From Ardenticatenales bacterium (lineage in GTDB: Bacteria > Chloroflexota > Anaerolineae > Ardenticatenales > Ardenticatenaceae): 64,000 bases of DNA. Shown here one piece after another: positions 26,750-35,628 of the stretch. Location of the stretch: NCBI GenBank assembly GCA_020634795.1, contig JACKAZ010000002.1, positions 62,001 through 126,000 of the forward strand. Direction: 5' to 3'. Numbering within the stretch: position 1 is the stretch's first letter; every line of letters begins with the position of its first letter. The translations under genes were made by a program, and so were the position numbers. Under the pieces are notes generated by a model. That model searched no databases. It had not been told where the DNA came from and saw nothing but the letters and a program-made list of their open reading frames with translations.

Positions 26750-28390
26750 CTACCCCAACCAGATCAACAACAACTGCGCGAAGAGAATCTTGCTGATGGT
26801 GGCGATGGGGAACACGAGGGCGTAGCCGACGTTCGGCACTTCATTGCGGCTCTGCTCGTTGGCAAAGCCGAGAACGGCGGGCTGCGTCTGCAGCGCGGCC
26901 AACATGCCGATCAACATGCTGTAGGGGATTTTCAGAATCTTGTAGCCGATGAAAAGCGTCAGGAAGGCGACGGTGGTGGTCATCACTGCGCCCGCAAGGA
27001 AGATGGAGAAGCCCCCACTCTGTTGGAAGGTGTTCACAAAGGTGTAACCCGACCGGATACCGATGCCGGCCAGCAGCAGGATCAGCCCCATCTGACGGAG
27101 CGTGAGGTTGGCGCTGTAGGGGAGCGTCCAGACCAAGGGGCCGCTACGCCGCCACGCGCCGAGCACCAGCCCGACGATGAGCGGGCCGCCCGCCAGCCCC
27201 AACTTGAAGGTGACGCCGCCCGGTAGCGGGATCGGCAGGAAGCCGAGCAGCAGACCCAGTGCCAAACCGATGCCGAAACTCAGCAGATTGACCTCGCTCA
27301 GCGCCTTGTAGGAATCGCCGAAGAGGGCGCTCAGCCTCGGCATATTCTGGCGTTGGGTCACCACACGCACGCGATCGCCCAGCTCCAACACCGTGTTGCC
27401 GTCCGCCACTAGGTCGATATCGCCCCGCCGGATACGCGTCACCAGCGTGTCATATTCTTGCGGCAGATGGAGGTCGGCCAGTCGGCGGCCCGCCAAGCGG
27501 GGGTTGGAGACGAAGATGCGACGGAAGTCGTACTCGCTGCGATCCATCTCCAGATGGTCGTCGGTCGCTTCGCCGATGCGCCGTACCGTCTCATCCACGT
27601 CGTCCGGCGTACCAATGACGCTGACCAAATCTCCGATCTGAAGCTGTGTCTCTTCGGTGACCAGTTCTGTGTGATCCCCCCGCTGCAAACGGCCCAGAAT
27701 CACGTGCAGGTCGCCCTCTTTGCGCAGCCAGCGGATCGGCAGCGTGGTCGCCACGGGCCGCGTGACGCGCACCGTGCGGTTGTAGATGTCCTGTTCCACC
27801 AAGTTGAGGTTGCGGAGCCGCTTCACGTCTTCGGCGTAATCGATCTTGAAGAGCCGCTGCATCACGGCGATGGCGATCAGCATCCCCAGTACCCCCATCG
27901 GGTAAGCGACTGAATAGCCGACGACCGGTTGGGCGAGCGCCGCATCGAGCGTTGCTGCCGTCGTGCTGCCGCGAATCGCATCGAGCAGCCCTGCCAGTGC
28001 GGGCGTGTTGGTGAAGCTGCCCGCGAACATGCCCGCGGCCACGGCGGGTTTCAGCGCCAACAGCCCCGCCGCGACGACGGTCATCAGCAACCCCAAGGTG
28101 ATCATCGACAAGATGAAGAGGTTGTCGCGCAGCCCCTTGCGGTTGAACGAGGCGAAGAAGCCCGCGCCGCTGCTCAGCCCGATGGTGTAGACGAAGATCA
28201 CGAGGCCCATCTCGAAGATGACCTCAGGCAGTTCGATCTCCGGGCTGAGCGCGCCGAAGGCGAGGCCAACGAAGAGCACCGCCGCCACGCCCAGGCTGCT
28301 GCCCTTGTAGCGGATGCGACCGATGGCGTAGCCGATGGAAGTCACCAGAAAAAGGAGGAGTAGCGGCTCCTCGACGAGTAGTTCGATCAT
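26750..28390 (-). CDS. AspT/YidE-type transporter with TrkA-C domains
   Basis: 546 residues. Two blocks of about five membrane helices (1-165 and 365-546) flank two cytosolic RCK/TrkA-C domains (about 195-360) with repeated GD-x-V-x-V or GDRVRVV strands. This is the layout of the aspartate:alanine exchanger family, which includes E. coli YidE and YbjL. The substrate is probably an organic acid or amino acid, gated by a ligand on the TrkA-C part. It appears monocistronic, with repeat-rich spacers on both sides. Confidence 0.85.
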   Translation of the reverse strand: MIELLVEEPLLLLFLVTSIGYAIGRIRYKGSSLGVAAVLFVGLAFGALSPEIELPEVIFEMGLVIFVYTIGLSSGAGFFASFNRKGLRDNLFILSMITLGLLMTVVAAGLLALKPAVAAGMFAGSFTNTPALAGLLDAIRGSTTAATLDAALAQPVVGYSVAYPMGVLGMLIAIAVMQRLFKIDYAEDVKRLRNLNLVEQDIYNRTVRVTRPVATTLPIRWLRKEGDLHVILGRLQRGDHTELVTEETQLQIGDLVSVIGTPDDVDETVRRIGEATDDHLEMDRSEYDFRRIFVSNPRLAGRRLADLHLPQEYDTLVTRIRRGDIDLVADGNTVLELGDRVRVVTQRQNMPRLSALFGDSYKALSEVNLLSFGIGLALGLLLGFLPIPLPGGVTFKLGLAGGPLIVGLVLGAWRRSGPLVWTLPYSANLTLRQMGLILLLAGIGIRSGYTFVNTFQQSGGFSIFLAGAVMTTTVAFLTLFIGYKILKIPYSMLIGMLAALQTQPAVLGFANEQSRNEVPNVGYALVFPIATISKILFAQLLLIWLG

Positions 28391-28662
28391 GATATACTTT
28401 GGGAGGGGTGGGTTGTTGCTTTAATGTTGGCCGTTGTGGGTCCGTATTGGGGGTTGGGGGCGCGGCGAAAAGAGAATGGGAAATGGGGGGATGTTGTTTA
28501 CTGTTCTGCGCTCGTCGAGAATCAGCCTGTCCTGAACTTGTCGAAGGAAGAATCGGTACCCGTGATTCGATTCGATGATCCCTCACCTTGACTGTCATGC
28601 CCCATGCCACGCACGATCTTACCATAGCTGATTTCGTCGTCAATCATTGGAGGCACATTGAG
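28391..28662. repeat. Intergenic REP-like repeat copy
   Basis: Holds the second copy of the 34-bp element (28521-28554), differing by one base from 26547-26580. Similarity continues about 35 bases to the left in both places. The element faces the same way in both copies and its core CCTGA(G/A)CTTGTCGAAGGA looks like a widely dispersed bacterial intergenic repeat. No gene is present. Confidence 0.6.
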
Positions 28663-29295
28663 ATGACTGGGCTCGACGCCGTACTGTCATGGATCATTCG
28701 CTGGATTCCGGCGCCCTACCGCGACCGTGTCCATTTCGCGTGGCGGTATCGGCGCGGCTCGACGCCGTGGGACAGCGGCCAAACGCCGCCCGAGGTCGTG
28801 GCATGGGCCGAGGGGCAGCCTGCGGGCAAAATGCTCGATTTGGGCTGTGGTACGGGGACCAACGTGCTCTTCTTTGCCACGCGGGGCTGGGCGGCGGCCG
28901 GCGTCGATTTCACGGCCCAAGCGATTGCGATGGCCGAGCGGAAACGTGAGGCGAGCGGCCTGACCGCGACTTTCATGCAGGGCGATGTCAGCCACTTGGA
29001 ACGGTTGCCGCTCGATCCCCCTTACGATCTGTTGCTGGACATCGGCTGTCTGCACGGCCTGAACGCGGCGCAGCAGCCGCGCTATGCCACGCAAGCCGCG
29101 GCGCTGACCCGTGCGGGCGCAACGTTTTTACTCTATGCCGCCATCCCAGGCGAGCAAGCGCGGCCCAGCGGCATCGCGCCGGCGAGGGTGAAGGCGCTGT
29201 TCGAGCCAGCGTTCGCCATCCCATCGCAGGTGGTTGACGACGATCGCGGCGGACGGTGGCGCGGCGCGTGGTATCGGATGGAACGGCGAGCGTGA
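28663..29295 (+). CDS. Class I SAM-dependent methyltransferase
   Basis: 210 residues from the ATG at 28663, which has GGAGG nine bases upstream; earlier in-frame ATGs precede that ribosome site. Motif I is LDLGCGTGTN near 62, followed by an acidic VDFTAQAI and MQGDVSHL; the motif IV region is DLLLDIGCLHGL. This resembles thiopurine- or tellurite-resistance-type small-molecule methyltransferases, but the substrate is not determinable. It stands alone between repeat-rich spacers. Confidence 0.8.
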   Translation: MTGLDAVLSWIIRWIPAPYRDRVHFAWRYRRGSTPWDSGQTPPEVVAWAEGQPAGKMLDLGCGTGTNVLFFATRGWAAAGVDFTAQAIAMAERKREASGLTATFMQGDVSHLERLPLDPPYDLLLDIGCLHGLNAAQQPRYATQAAALTRAGATFLLYAAIPGEQARPSGIAPARVKALFEPAFAIPSQVVDDDRGGRWRGAWYRMERRA

Positions 29296-29594
29296 TGGCT
29301 GCAGGGTAACTGCATTTCCTCCGTTTTCCCTCAGTACGCTTCGGGCTACAATCGCGCTATCTCTGTACGGGTCAAATTGACCATGGGATGGCTCCCGAGA
29401 ATGGGGTGGTTTCTTCCAACAAGTTGCCCCTTCCTCGATATCGAGAATCGGGGGCAATGATGATCCATCGCTTCCCATGACTTCACATGGCCCCCATGCC
29501 CCATGCACCAAACGACATGAAGAGTAGCGCGTGAATCACCGCACCTTTTCCCCTGCCCAACCCAACCCGCAACACCCTCGAAGGAGCGTCACCG
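29296..29594. repeat. Intergenic region with dispersed repeat words
   Basis: 299 bases without a gene. It contains the word CCATGCCCCATGCACC near 29490 and a shared CAAACG(A/C)CATGAAGA segment also found at 26628. AAGGAG for the xanthine dehydrogenase gene lies at 29581-29586. Confidence 0.55.
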
Positions 29595-32159
29595 ATGCAA
29601 TTCACCCTCAACGGAGAAGTCCGCCACTACGACGGCGACCCCGAGCTGCCGCTGCTGAGCTATTTGCGCGATGTCGAGGGGATCATCTCGCCCAAGGATG
29701 GCTGCGCGCCCCAAGCGGCCTGTGGCTGCTGTCTGGTCCATGTCGATGGCAAGGGGGTGCTGGCCTGCGTGACGGCGATGAAGCGGCTGGATGGTGCGGA
29801 GATCGTGACGGTGGAGGGGCTGGGCGACTACCGCCAATCGGTCTACGCCAACGCCTTCGTCAGTTGCGGCGGGGTGCAATGTGGCTTCTGCATCCCGGGC
29901 ATGGTGATGCAGGCCGACGCCCTTATCAACCAGAATCCCGCGCCGACCCGCGACGAGATCGCCCATGTGATGCGGCAAAATCTCTGTCGCTGCACCGGCT
30001 ACAAGAAGATCATCGACGCGATTGAGATGGCTGCCGAGGCGATTCGCCTCGAAGAAGAGCTTCCGCCACCAGCCGGCGATGGGAGGATTGGCAGCCGTCA
30101 ACCCAAATACCACGCCCGCGACTTGGTGCTGGGCCAACACCGCTATGTCGATGATATTCGCATCGACGGTCTCTGGCATGGGGCGCTGCGTTTCAGCGAT
30201 CATCCCCGTGCCCTCGTCAAGGCGATCGACATCGACGGGGCGATGGGGATGCCGGGGGTCAAGGCGGTGCTGACGGCCAAGGATTTCCCCGGCGATCGCT
30301 ACATCGGTCTCATCGCGCAGGATTGGCCGCAGATGATCGACATCGGCGAAACGACGCGCTACATCGGGGATGTCATGGCGCTGGTCGTGGCCGAGAGCGA
30401 GGCTGAGGCGCGGGCCGCCGCCGCCGCGATCATGGTGGCGTACGAGGTGCTGACGCCGATCACCGATGCCCATGCCGCGCTGAGCGAGGCGAGCGAGCGT
30501 GTCCACCCCGATCGGCCCAACCTGCTTTCGCACACGGTGACGAGCCGGGGGGATATGGCGAAGGCCGAAGCGCACTCCGCTTACACGGCGCAGGGCGTCT
30601 TCCAGACGCAGCGGATCGAACATGGTTTCATGGAGCCGGAGGCGGCGATTGCGATGCGCGACGACCACGGCGGCATCCGCGTGCTTTCGCAGGGGCAGGG
30701 CATCTACGAGGATCGGACGCAGATCGCCAAGCTGCTGGGGCTGCCGATCGACAAGGTGCGTGTGACGATGGTGCCGAACGGAGGCGGTTTCGGCGGCAAA
30801 GAGGATCTGTTGGTGCAGGGCCACGCGGCGCTGGCGGCCCATTTGCTTGGTCGGCCGGTCAAGGTGCGGCTGACGCGGGACGAGTCGATCCGGATGCACC
30901 CCAAACGCCACCCGATCTGGATGGACTATCGGATCGGGTGCGACGACGCGGGCAAGCTGACCTTCGTCAAGGTGAAGTTCGTCGGTGACACGGGGGCCTA
31001 TGCCTCGGTGGGAATGAAGGTGCTGGAGCGGTCGGCGGGCCACGCCACGGGTGCGTATGCCGTGCCGGTGACCGATGTCGAGGCGCTGGCGGTCTACACC
31101 AACAACATCCCCTGTGGCGCGATGCGCGGCTTCGGCGTCAATCAGGCCACCTTCGGCTTGGAGCAACTGATCGACGTGCTCTGTGAACAGGGCGGCTTCG
31201 ACCGCTGGCAGTTCCGCTACGACAACGCGCTGCAAGATGGCGACATGACCGCCACCGGGCAGGTCATCGAGGGGGGCGCGGGGGTGCGCCAGACGCTGCT
31301 GGCCGTCAAAGAGGCCTTCTACGCCGCGCCCTACGCGGGTTTGGGCTGTGGCATCAAGAACACCGGCATCGGCAACGGGATGCCCGACGAATCGACGGCG
31401 CGGATCACGGTAGTCGCGCCCGACCGCGTACGCGTCGACCACGGCTGGACGGAGATGGGGCAGGGGGTCAACACGATGGCGCTCCAAGTCGTCTGCCACG
31501 AAACGGGCCTCGATCCGTCCCTCATCGAAGTGCTCATTGACACCGACGCGGAGCAGATCGCCGGTATGACGACGGCCAGCCGCGCCACCTCGCTGATCGG
31601 CAATGCGTTGATCGATGCTTGCCAGCAGTTCAACGCGGCGCGCAACGGCCACGACCTGGCCGCGCTGGTGGGGCAGCAGTTCACGGGCCGCTTCCGCGTC
31701 GACTGGACGACCAAGCCCGGTGCGATGGTCGAGAAAGTCTACACCCACTACAGCTACAGCTACGCGACCCAGCTCGTCACGCTGGACGAGGAAGGGCGAA
31801 TCAGCAAGATTACGGCCGCTCATGATGCGGGCCGCATCTTCAACCCGACCCTCTTCGAAGGGCAGCTCGAAGGGTCGATCCACATGGGCCTCGGCTATGC
31901 GATCAGCGAGGAGTTGCCAATGGAGGAGGGGCGGCTCAAGAGCACACGGCTTCGCAAATGTGGCATTCTGCGGGCGCGCGAGATGCCGGAGATGGAAATC
32001 ATCGGCGTTGAAGTCCCGGACCCGCACGGCCCCTACGGCGCCAAGGGCGTCGGGGAAATCGGCCTGGTGCCGACCGCGGGGGCCGTCGCCAACGCCTTGT
32101 ATCAATTCGACGGCCAGCGCCGCTATACGTTGCCGATGGCGTTGCCGAAAATCAGATAG
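29595..32159 (+). CDS. Selenium-type xanthine dehydrogenase/molybdenum hydroxylase
   Basis: 854 residues, the length of the single-chain selenium-dependent molybdenum hydroxylase group. The N-terminal 2Fe-2S ferredoxin fold has the DGCAPQAACGCC ligands, and the second 2Fe-2S domain has QCGFC and NLCRCTGY. No FAD domain follows; the rest (170-854) is the molybdopterin domain, with GGGFGGKED, an AMRGFG loop and the catalytic Glu in KGVGEIGLVPTAGA. Members hydroxylate purines or related heterocycles and carry a labile Se-Mo ligand, not selenocysteine. YgeY and mobA in the same window fit this. The stop codon lies inside a 78-bp repeat. Confidence 0.85.
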   Translation: MQFTLNGEVRHYDGDPELPLLSYLRDVEGIISPKDGCAPQAACGCCLVHVDGKGVLACVTAMKRLDGAEIVTVEGLGDYRQSVYANAFVSCGGVQCGFCIPGMVMQADALINQNPAPTRDEIAHVMRQNLCRCTGYKKIIDAIEMAAEAIRLEEELPPPAGDGRIGSRQPKYHARDLVLGQHRYVDDIRIDGLWHGALRFSDHPRALVKAIDIDGAMGMPGVKAVLTAKDFPGDRYIGLIAQDWPQMIDIGETTRYIGDVMALVVAESEAEARAAAAAIMVAYEVLTPITDAHAALSEASERVHPDRPNLLSHTVTSRGDMAKAEAHSAYTAQGVFQTQRIEHGFMEPEAAIAMRDDHGGIRVLSQGQGIYEDRTQIAKLLGLPIDKVRVTMVPNGGGFGGKEDLLVQGHAALAAHLLGRPVKVRLTRDESIRMHPKRHPIWMDYRIGCDDAGKLTFVKVKFVGDTGAYASVGMKVLERSAGHATGAYAVPVTDVEALAVYTNNIPCGAMRGFGVNQATFGLEQLIDVLCEQGGFDRWQFRYDNALQDGDMTATGQVIEGGAGVRQTLLAVKEAFYAAPYAGLGCGIKNTGIGNGMPDESTARITVVAPDRVRVDHGWTEMGQGVNTMALQVVCHETGLDPSLIEVLIDTDAEQIAGMTTASRATSLIGNALIDACQQFNAARNGHDLAALVGQQFTGRFRVDWTTKPGAMVEKVYTHYSYSYATQLVTLDEEGRISKITAAHDAGRIFNPTLFEGQLEGSIHMGLGYAISEELPMEEGRLKSTRLRKCGILRAREMPEMEIIGVEVPDPHGPYGAKGVGEIGLVPTAGAVANALYQFDGQRRYTLPMALPKIR

Positions 32160-32230
32160 AGATAGAGAGATCATTGCACCTCTCGTGGCAAATTCATCGC
32201 ATTCTCTCTCTCTATCTCCCTACTCTATCT
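32153..32230. repeat. 78-bp palindromic element, copy 1
   Basis: Nearly identical to 34087-34164. Both ends carry AGATAG/CTATCT-type inverted repeats around a central TCATTGCACCTCTCGTGGCA segment. It overlaps the last codons of the xanthine dehydrogenase gene. Confidence 0.9.
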
Positions 32231-32438
32231 GCCCCAAAGGCGTGCCCGTTCGTCATAAAGTCTTCACACTTTCTTCAGAAATTGTGGATAACTCGCTGAA
32301 ATCGGGCTAAATTGGGCCGAAATCTTCACGAAATCGCCAAGATTTCTGGGCAGGATTCTGGTAGACTGGTAGAGCGGTCGCCACAAAGGGCGACTCTCAC
32401 TTCGAGTAACTTTCGGGCTTCGTGAGGAGGCTCTACCG

Positions 32439-33560
32439 ATGAGTGCAGCTATTATTCAGGCGAACTACGATTCGCTTGAGCAGATTGCGACCCGCTTCGA
32501 GACCAGCGCCGACACGATGGACAAGCTGCTCCAGCATGTCACACGGAGCATGGACAATCTGCGCGGCGAGTGGATTGGCGAAGGGTCGGAGCGCTTCTTT
32601 GCCGAAATGGAAAGCGAGGTGCTTCCGGCAACGGTTCGCTTGCGTGATGCGTTGAGCGAATCGTCGGAGGTCACCCGCACGATTGCCACGCTGATTCGCG
32701 ACGCCGAAGAAGAGGCGGCGGCGCTCTTCGCGGGTAGCGCGGTTATGGCAATGATGGCGGCTGGCGTTGGTGGATTCGCCTTCGCGGGCGACAACGGGCG
32801 GGGCGGCCCAAACGTACCGGGGCCACCAGCCCCGCCCTCGTCAGGCGCTGCTGATGGCTCTGGTGTACACGGCGCGATGGGCGATCCGACCGATGCGGAT
32901 TGGGAGACGCACAGTAAGATGCGTTGGGCGGCAAGGGCTGCCGATCTGCGCGGTTGGGATGTCATGGCCGAGCACATGCATCATTTCCTCGACAACTCGG
33001 GAGAGCCGCTGGACGTGAGTGTGGACGACATGCTGAGTGATATGCCCGAGTTCCAGGCGCGGGTCGATCAGCAGAGTCAGGTCGTGATGAACCAGATGAT
33101 CAACCAAGAAATCGCGAACAGCTATGACGGCACTCCCATGACCTTTGAGGTGACGACGCCGTGGCTGTCGGACTACTATCCCGACAAGAGTGACTATCCC
33201 GACTGGTACTATGGGGTGGGCGGCTTCAGTTACGCCCAGAGTGCGACAGTGACGGTCACGCCCAATCCCGCCGGTGGGGATCCGATCGTGACAGTAACCT
33301 CGCAAACCCATATGTTCGATCGGTACAACTGGGATGCGGGGAAATCGGTCACACTGCCATCCACCGGCATTGACTGGATCGACGATCATACGATGGCGGG
33401 CGACTACATCCCCGATACCCAGATGGGAAGATTGCATGGAACCGGGATCGCTCAGGAGTACGAGCTGCACGGAAGCTCTTCCAAACGGGTGACGACCTAC
33501 CATTACGATCCGAACACGGGCTTGCAACCACCACCGTCGACCGATAACGGTGGACGATAG
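32439..33560 (+). CDS. WXG100-type exported protein with novel C-terminal domain
   Basis: 373 residues. Residues 1-95 form a two-helix WXG100-like domain with the central turn GEWIGEGSERFF, as in substrates of type VII-like secretion. A short Ala/Met-rich hydrophobic stretch (about 98-112) and a Gly/Pro linker follow. The region 145-373 looks globular, with a helical start (MAEHMHHFLDNSGEP) and a Tyr/Asp/Trp-rich second half (GIDWIDDHTMAGDYIPD). I recognise no enzyme there. The layout is that of polymorphic toxins, and the lipoprotein gene five bases downstream could be a cognate immunity factor. No secretion genes lie in the window. Confidence 0.7.
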   Translation: MSAAIIQANYDSLEQIATRFETSADTMDKLLQHVTRSMDNLRGEWIGEGSERFFAEMESEVLPATVRLRDALSESSEVTRTIATLIRDAEEEAAALFAGSAVMAMMAAGVGGFAFAGDNGRGGPNVPGPPAPPSSGAADGSGVHGAMGDPTDADWETHSKMRWAARAADLRGWDVMAEHMHHFLDNSGEPLDVSVDDMLSDMPEFQARVDQQSQVVMNQMINQEIANSYDGTPMTFEVTTPWLSDYYPDKSDYPDWYYGVGGFSYAQSATVTVTPNPAGGDPIVTVTSQTHMFDRYNWDAGKSVTLPSTGIDWIDDHTMAGDYIPDTQMGRLHGTGIAQEYELHGSSSKRVTTYHYDPNTGLQPPPSTDNGGR

Positions 33561-33565
33561 GAGAG

Positions 33566-34078
33566 ATGATGCTGACATTACGGCCCGTGCTAATCGGCCT
33601 ACTGACCGGGTTTATATTGCTAACCATCATCGGGTGCGAGGTCTCCAATACCATGGAAACGGATGCTAACTCACGAACAGACGATCCAATCGATGGACTT
33701 TCCGATACGCTCACCCCAGACGAGGTGGTCTCGTTCATCGGACATCCCTTCCCCGACAGCGCGACGAATCTCCAGATGGCGGGCGAGGCTGCGCTGGACA
33801 CCTTGACCATCGCACGCTTCGACCTACCAGAAGCCGATTTGCAGCCCTATCTGGCGGACCTCGGCGTGACTGCTCCGCTGACCGAAGGTTACGCAGCGGC
33901 GGGGTCGGCCTCGCCCACTAGTGATTCCGACGCATGGTGGCAGCCGCCCGCCATCGGCAGCGAGGGGGATTACCGGGGCGTCTATCAGCAGATTGAGGGC
34001 AAAAGCTACAACATCACGGTCGTCGACTCCGGAACGCCGGATATCGTCACGGTCTTCCTGCAGGTGTTCACGACCTGA
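33566..34078 (+). CDS. Small lipoprotein downstream of WXG100 gene
   Basis: 170 residues. A signal peptide ends in a lipobox LLTIIGC with Cys near 24. The mature part has no motif known to me; it is acidic and has a C-terminal strand-rich segment (SYNITVVDSGTPDIVTVFLQ). Two adjacent ATGs (33566 and 33569) are possible; the second is better spaced from GGAGAG. It follows the WXG100-type gene by five bases, so the two are cotranscribed. It may be its partner or immunity protein, which is inference from position only. Confidence 0.7.
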   Translation: MMLTLRPVLIGLLTGFILLTIIGCEVSNTMETDANSRTDDPIDGLSDTLTPDEVVSFIGHPFPDSATNLQMAGEAALDTLTIARFDLPEADLQPYLADLGVTAPLTEGYAAAGSASPTSDSDAWWQPPAIGSEGDYRGVYQQIEGKSYNITVVDSGTPDIVTVFLQVFTT

Positions 34079-34086
34079 TTGATGGG

Positions 34087-34164
34087 CAGATAGCGATAGA
34101 GAGATCATTGCACATCTCGTGGCAAATTCATTGCTTCCTCTATCTCTATCGCCCTTCTCTATCT
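34087..34164. repeat. 78-bp palindromic element, copy 2
   Basis: Direct repeat of 32153-32230 with a few substitutions and one small offset. It lies between the stop codons of the lipoprotein gene and the convergent YgeY gene and includes the YgeY stop codon at 34146-34148. Its ends can pair (GCGATAGAGAGAT with CTCTATCTCTATCGC). Confidence 0.9.
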
Positions 34165-35360
34165 AGCATCCACGGCAGCAGGGCGTAGAAGAGCGTCGCA
34201 TCGACCACGTCGTCCAGCGGCACGTGCTCATTGATGGCGTGCGCGTAGATTTCGTTGCCCGGCCCGAAGCCGATGCACGGGATGCCGAGTTTCCCCGCCC
34301 AGTAATTGCCGTTGGTCGAGAAATCCCACTTGCCCTGCCCCGCCACATCCGCCACCTGCCATAGTTCGTGCAGTAACGCTTCGCCCGCCCGCACCAGCGG
34401 ATGCTGCTTGTCGAGCGCCCACGCGGGGAAATACTGCTCGTACTCGTAGACTGCCCCCGTGTGGCTCGGTGTGCGATAGGTTAGCGTGTGGATCTCGAAC
34501 ACCTCACGCTGCTCGGCAGGGATGAGCGCCTCGATTTCGGCGATGACCGATTCGCGGCTTTCGCCGAAGGTGACGCGACGGTCGATGAAGATGCGACATT
34601 CCTCCGGGACGGCGTTGTCGCTGGCCGCACGGCTGCCGATGCGCGTTACCGTGATGCGCCCGATGCCGAGGAAATCGTCCGGCACGAACTGTTCTTCTAA
34701 TCGCGAAATGCCCTCGATCAGCGGCAGCATCTTATAGATGGCGTTGTCGCCGAGGTAGTTGCTGGCGGCGTGGGCGCTGACGCCCCTGCAACTGACTTCC
34801 AACTCGACCCGCCCCTTGTGGCCGCGATAGACCTTCATGTTGGTCGGCTCGCCGATCACCACCATGTCGGGCCGCACGCCCTCCCAATCGTGGAAGGCGG
34901 CGCAGGCGATCCCGTCGCACCATTCCTCGATATTGCCCAGATAGTAGAGCGTGAAATTTGCGAGCAGGCCCAACTGCCGCGCCAGCGCCATGCCGTAGAT
35001 CATGCCGGGGGTGCTGCCCTTCTCATCCAGCGCCCCCCGCGCGTAGAGCCTCCCCTCTTCGACCTTGCCCTCGAACGGATCCCACGCCCACTGCGCCCGA
35101 TCCCCAATGCCGACCGTGTCCAAATGGCTATCGTAAAGCAGGATGCGTGGCCCGTTGCCGATCCGCCCCACGATCGAGCCGTAGCGATCGGTATAGACCT
35201 CGTCGAAGCCGAGCTTCCGCATCTCCGCGCCCACCCGCGCGCCGACCGCCTCAATATCGCTCTCCATGCTCGGAATCGCCACGATCTCGCGGAAAAAGCT
35301 CAGAATCGGGTCGCGTTGTTCAATGATATGCTGCTTCGCTTGCTCGACCACCGTGTTCAT
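34146..35360 (-). CDS. ygeY: YgeY-type selenium-linked M20 peptidase/deacylase
   Basis: 404 residues from the ATG at 35360, with GAGGAG upstream. The M20 metal ligands are all visible: YDSHLDTVG, GALDEKGST, the GNIEEWCDG Glu pair, IGEPTN and a C-terminal His in IYAHAINEH. The dimerisation domain is between. The sequence is closest to the YgeY group, which co-occurs with selenium-dependent molybdenum hydroxylases and purine or amino-acid degradation genes. It probably hydrolyses an amide bond in the cytosol; the substrate is not established. It is convergent with the WXG100/lipoprotein pair. Confidence 0.88.
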   Translation of the reverse strand: MNTVVEQAKQHIIEQRDPILSFFREIVAIPSMESDIEAVGARVGAEMRKLGFDEVYTDRYGSIVGRIGNGPRILLYDSHLDTVGIGDRAQWAWDPFEGKVEEGRLYARGALDEKGSTPGMIYGMALARQLGLLANFTLYYLGNIEEWCDGIACAAFHDWEGVRPDMVVIGEPTNMKVYRGHKGRVELEVSCRGVSAHAASNYLGDNAIYKMLPLIEGISRLEEQFVPDDFLGIGRITVTRIGSRAASDNAVPEECRIFIDRRVTFGESRESVIAEIEALIPAEQREVFEIHTLTYRTPSHTGAVYEYEQYFPAWALDKQHPLVRAGEALLHELWQVADVAGQGKWDFSTNGNYWAGKLGIPCIGFGPGNEIYAHAINEHVPLDDVVDATLFYALLPWMLDREGR

Positions 35361-35404
35361 GACTGTCGCTCCTCGAGATGCGTGATAGAATTGGCGCAAT
35401 TCTA

Positions 35405-35560
35405 CCGCCGGAAGTGGCGAATGGAGAATGGACGGTGGGGAATAGCGAATGGCGAATGGGGCAGATGGTGGCCATATTTCACCCCTCTGCCGTTGTTTCT
35501 CGCTGCAACGCTTCCCATTTCATTGCTTTGCACCATGCACCATGCACCTTGCACCTCCCT
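35405..35560. repeat. GGCGAAT and GCACCAT repeat cluster
   Basis: The gap between the divergent YgeY and dehydrogenase genes contains GGCGAATGG/GAGAATGG words (35413-35460) and GCACCATGCACCATGCACC (35531-35549), the same vocabulary as in other spacers of the window. Confidence 0.7.
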
Positions 35561-35628
35561 TGCCCCTTGCCCCTTCCAACCACTTCCCAACTCCACCCCT
35601 AACCCCCACCGAACAAGAAAGACCCCCC

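Noticed and set aside
29589..32174. Open antisense frame of 861 codons across the whole xanthine dehydrogenase gene
   Set aside because: It lacks any recognisable domain and mirrors the strong codon bias of the sense gene; such frames are common in GC-rich DNA.
35449..35628. Sixty-residue N-terminal extension of the hydroxyisobutyrate-type dehydrogenase
   Set aside because: It is made of dispersed intergenic repeat sequence and precedes the Rossmann start.
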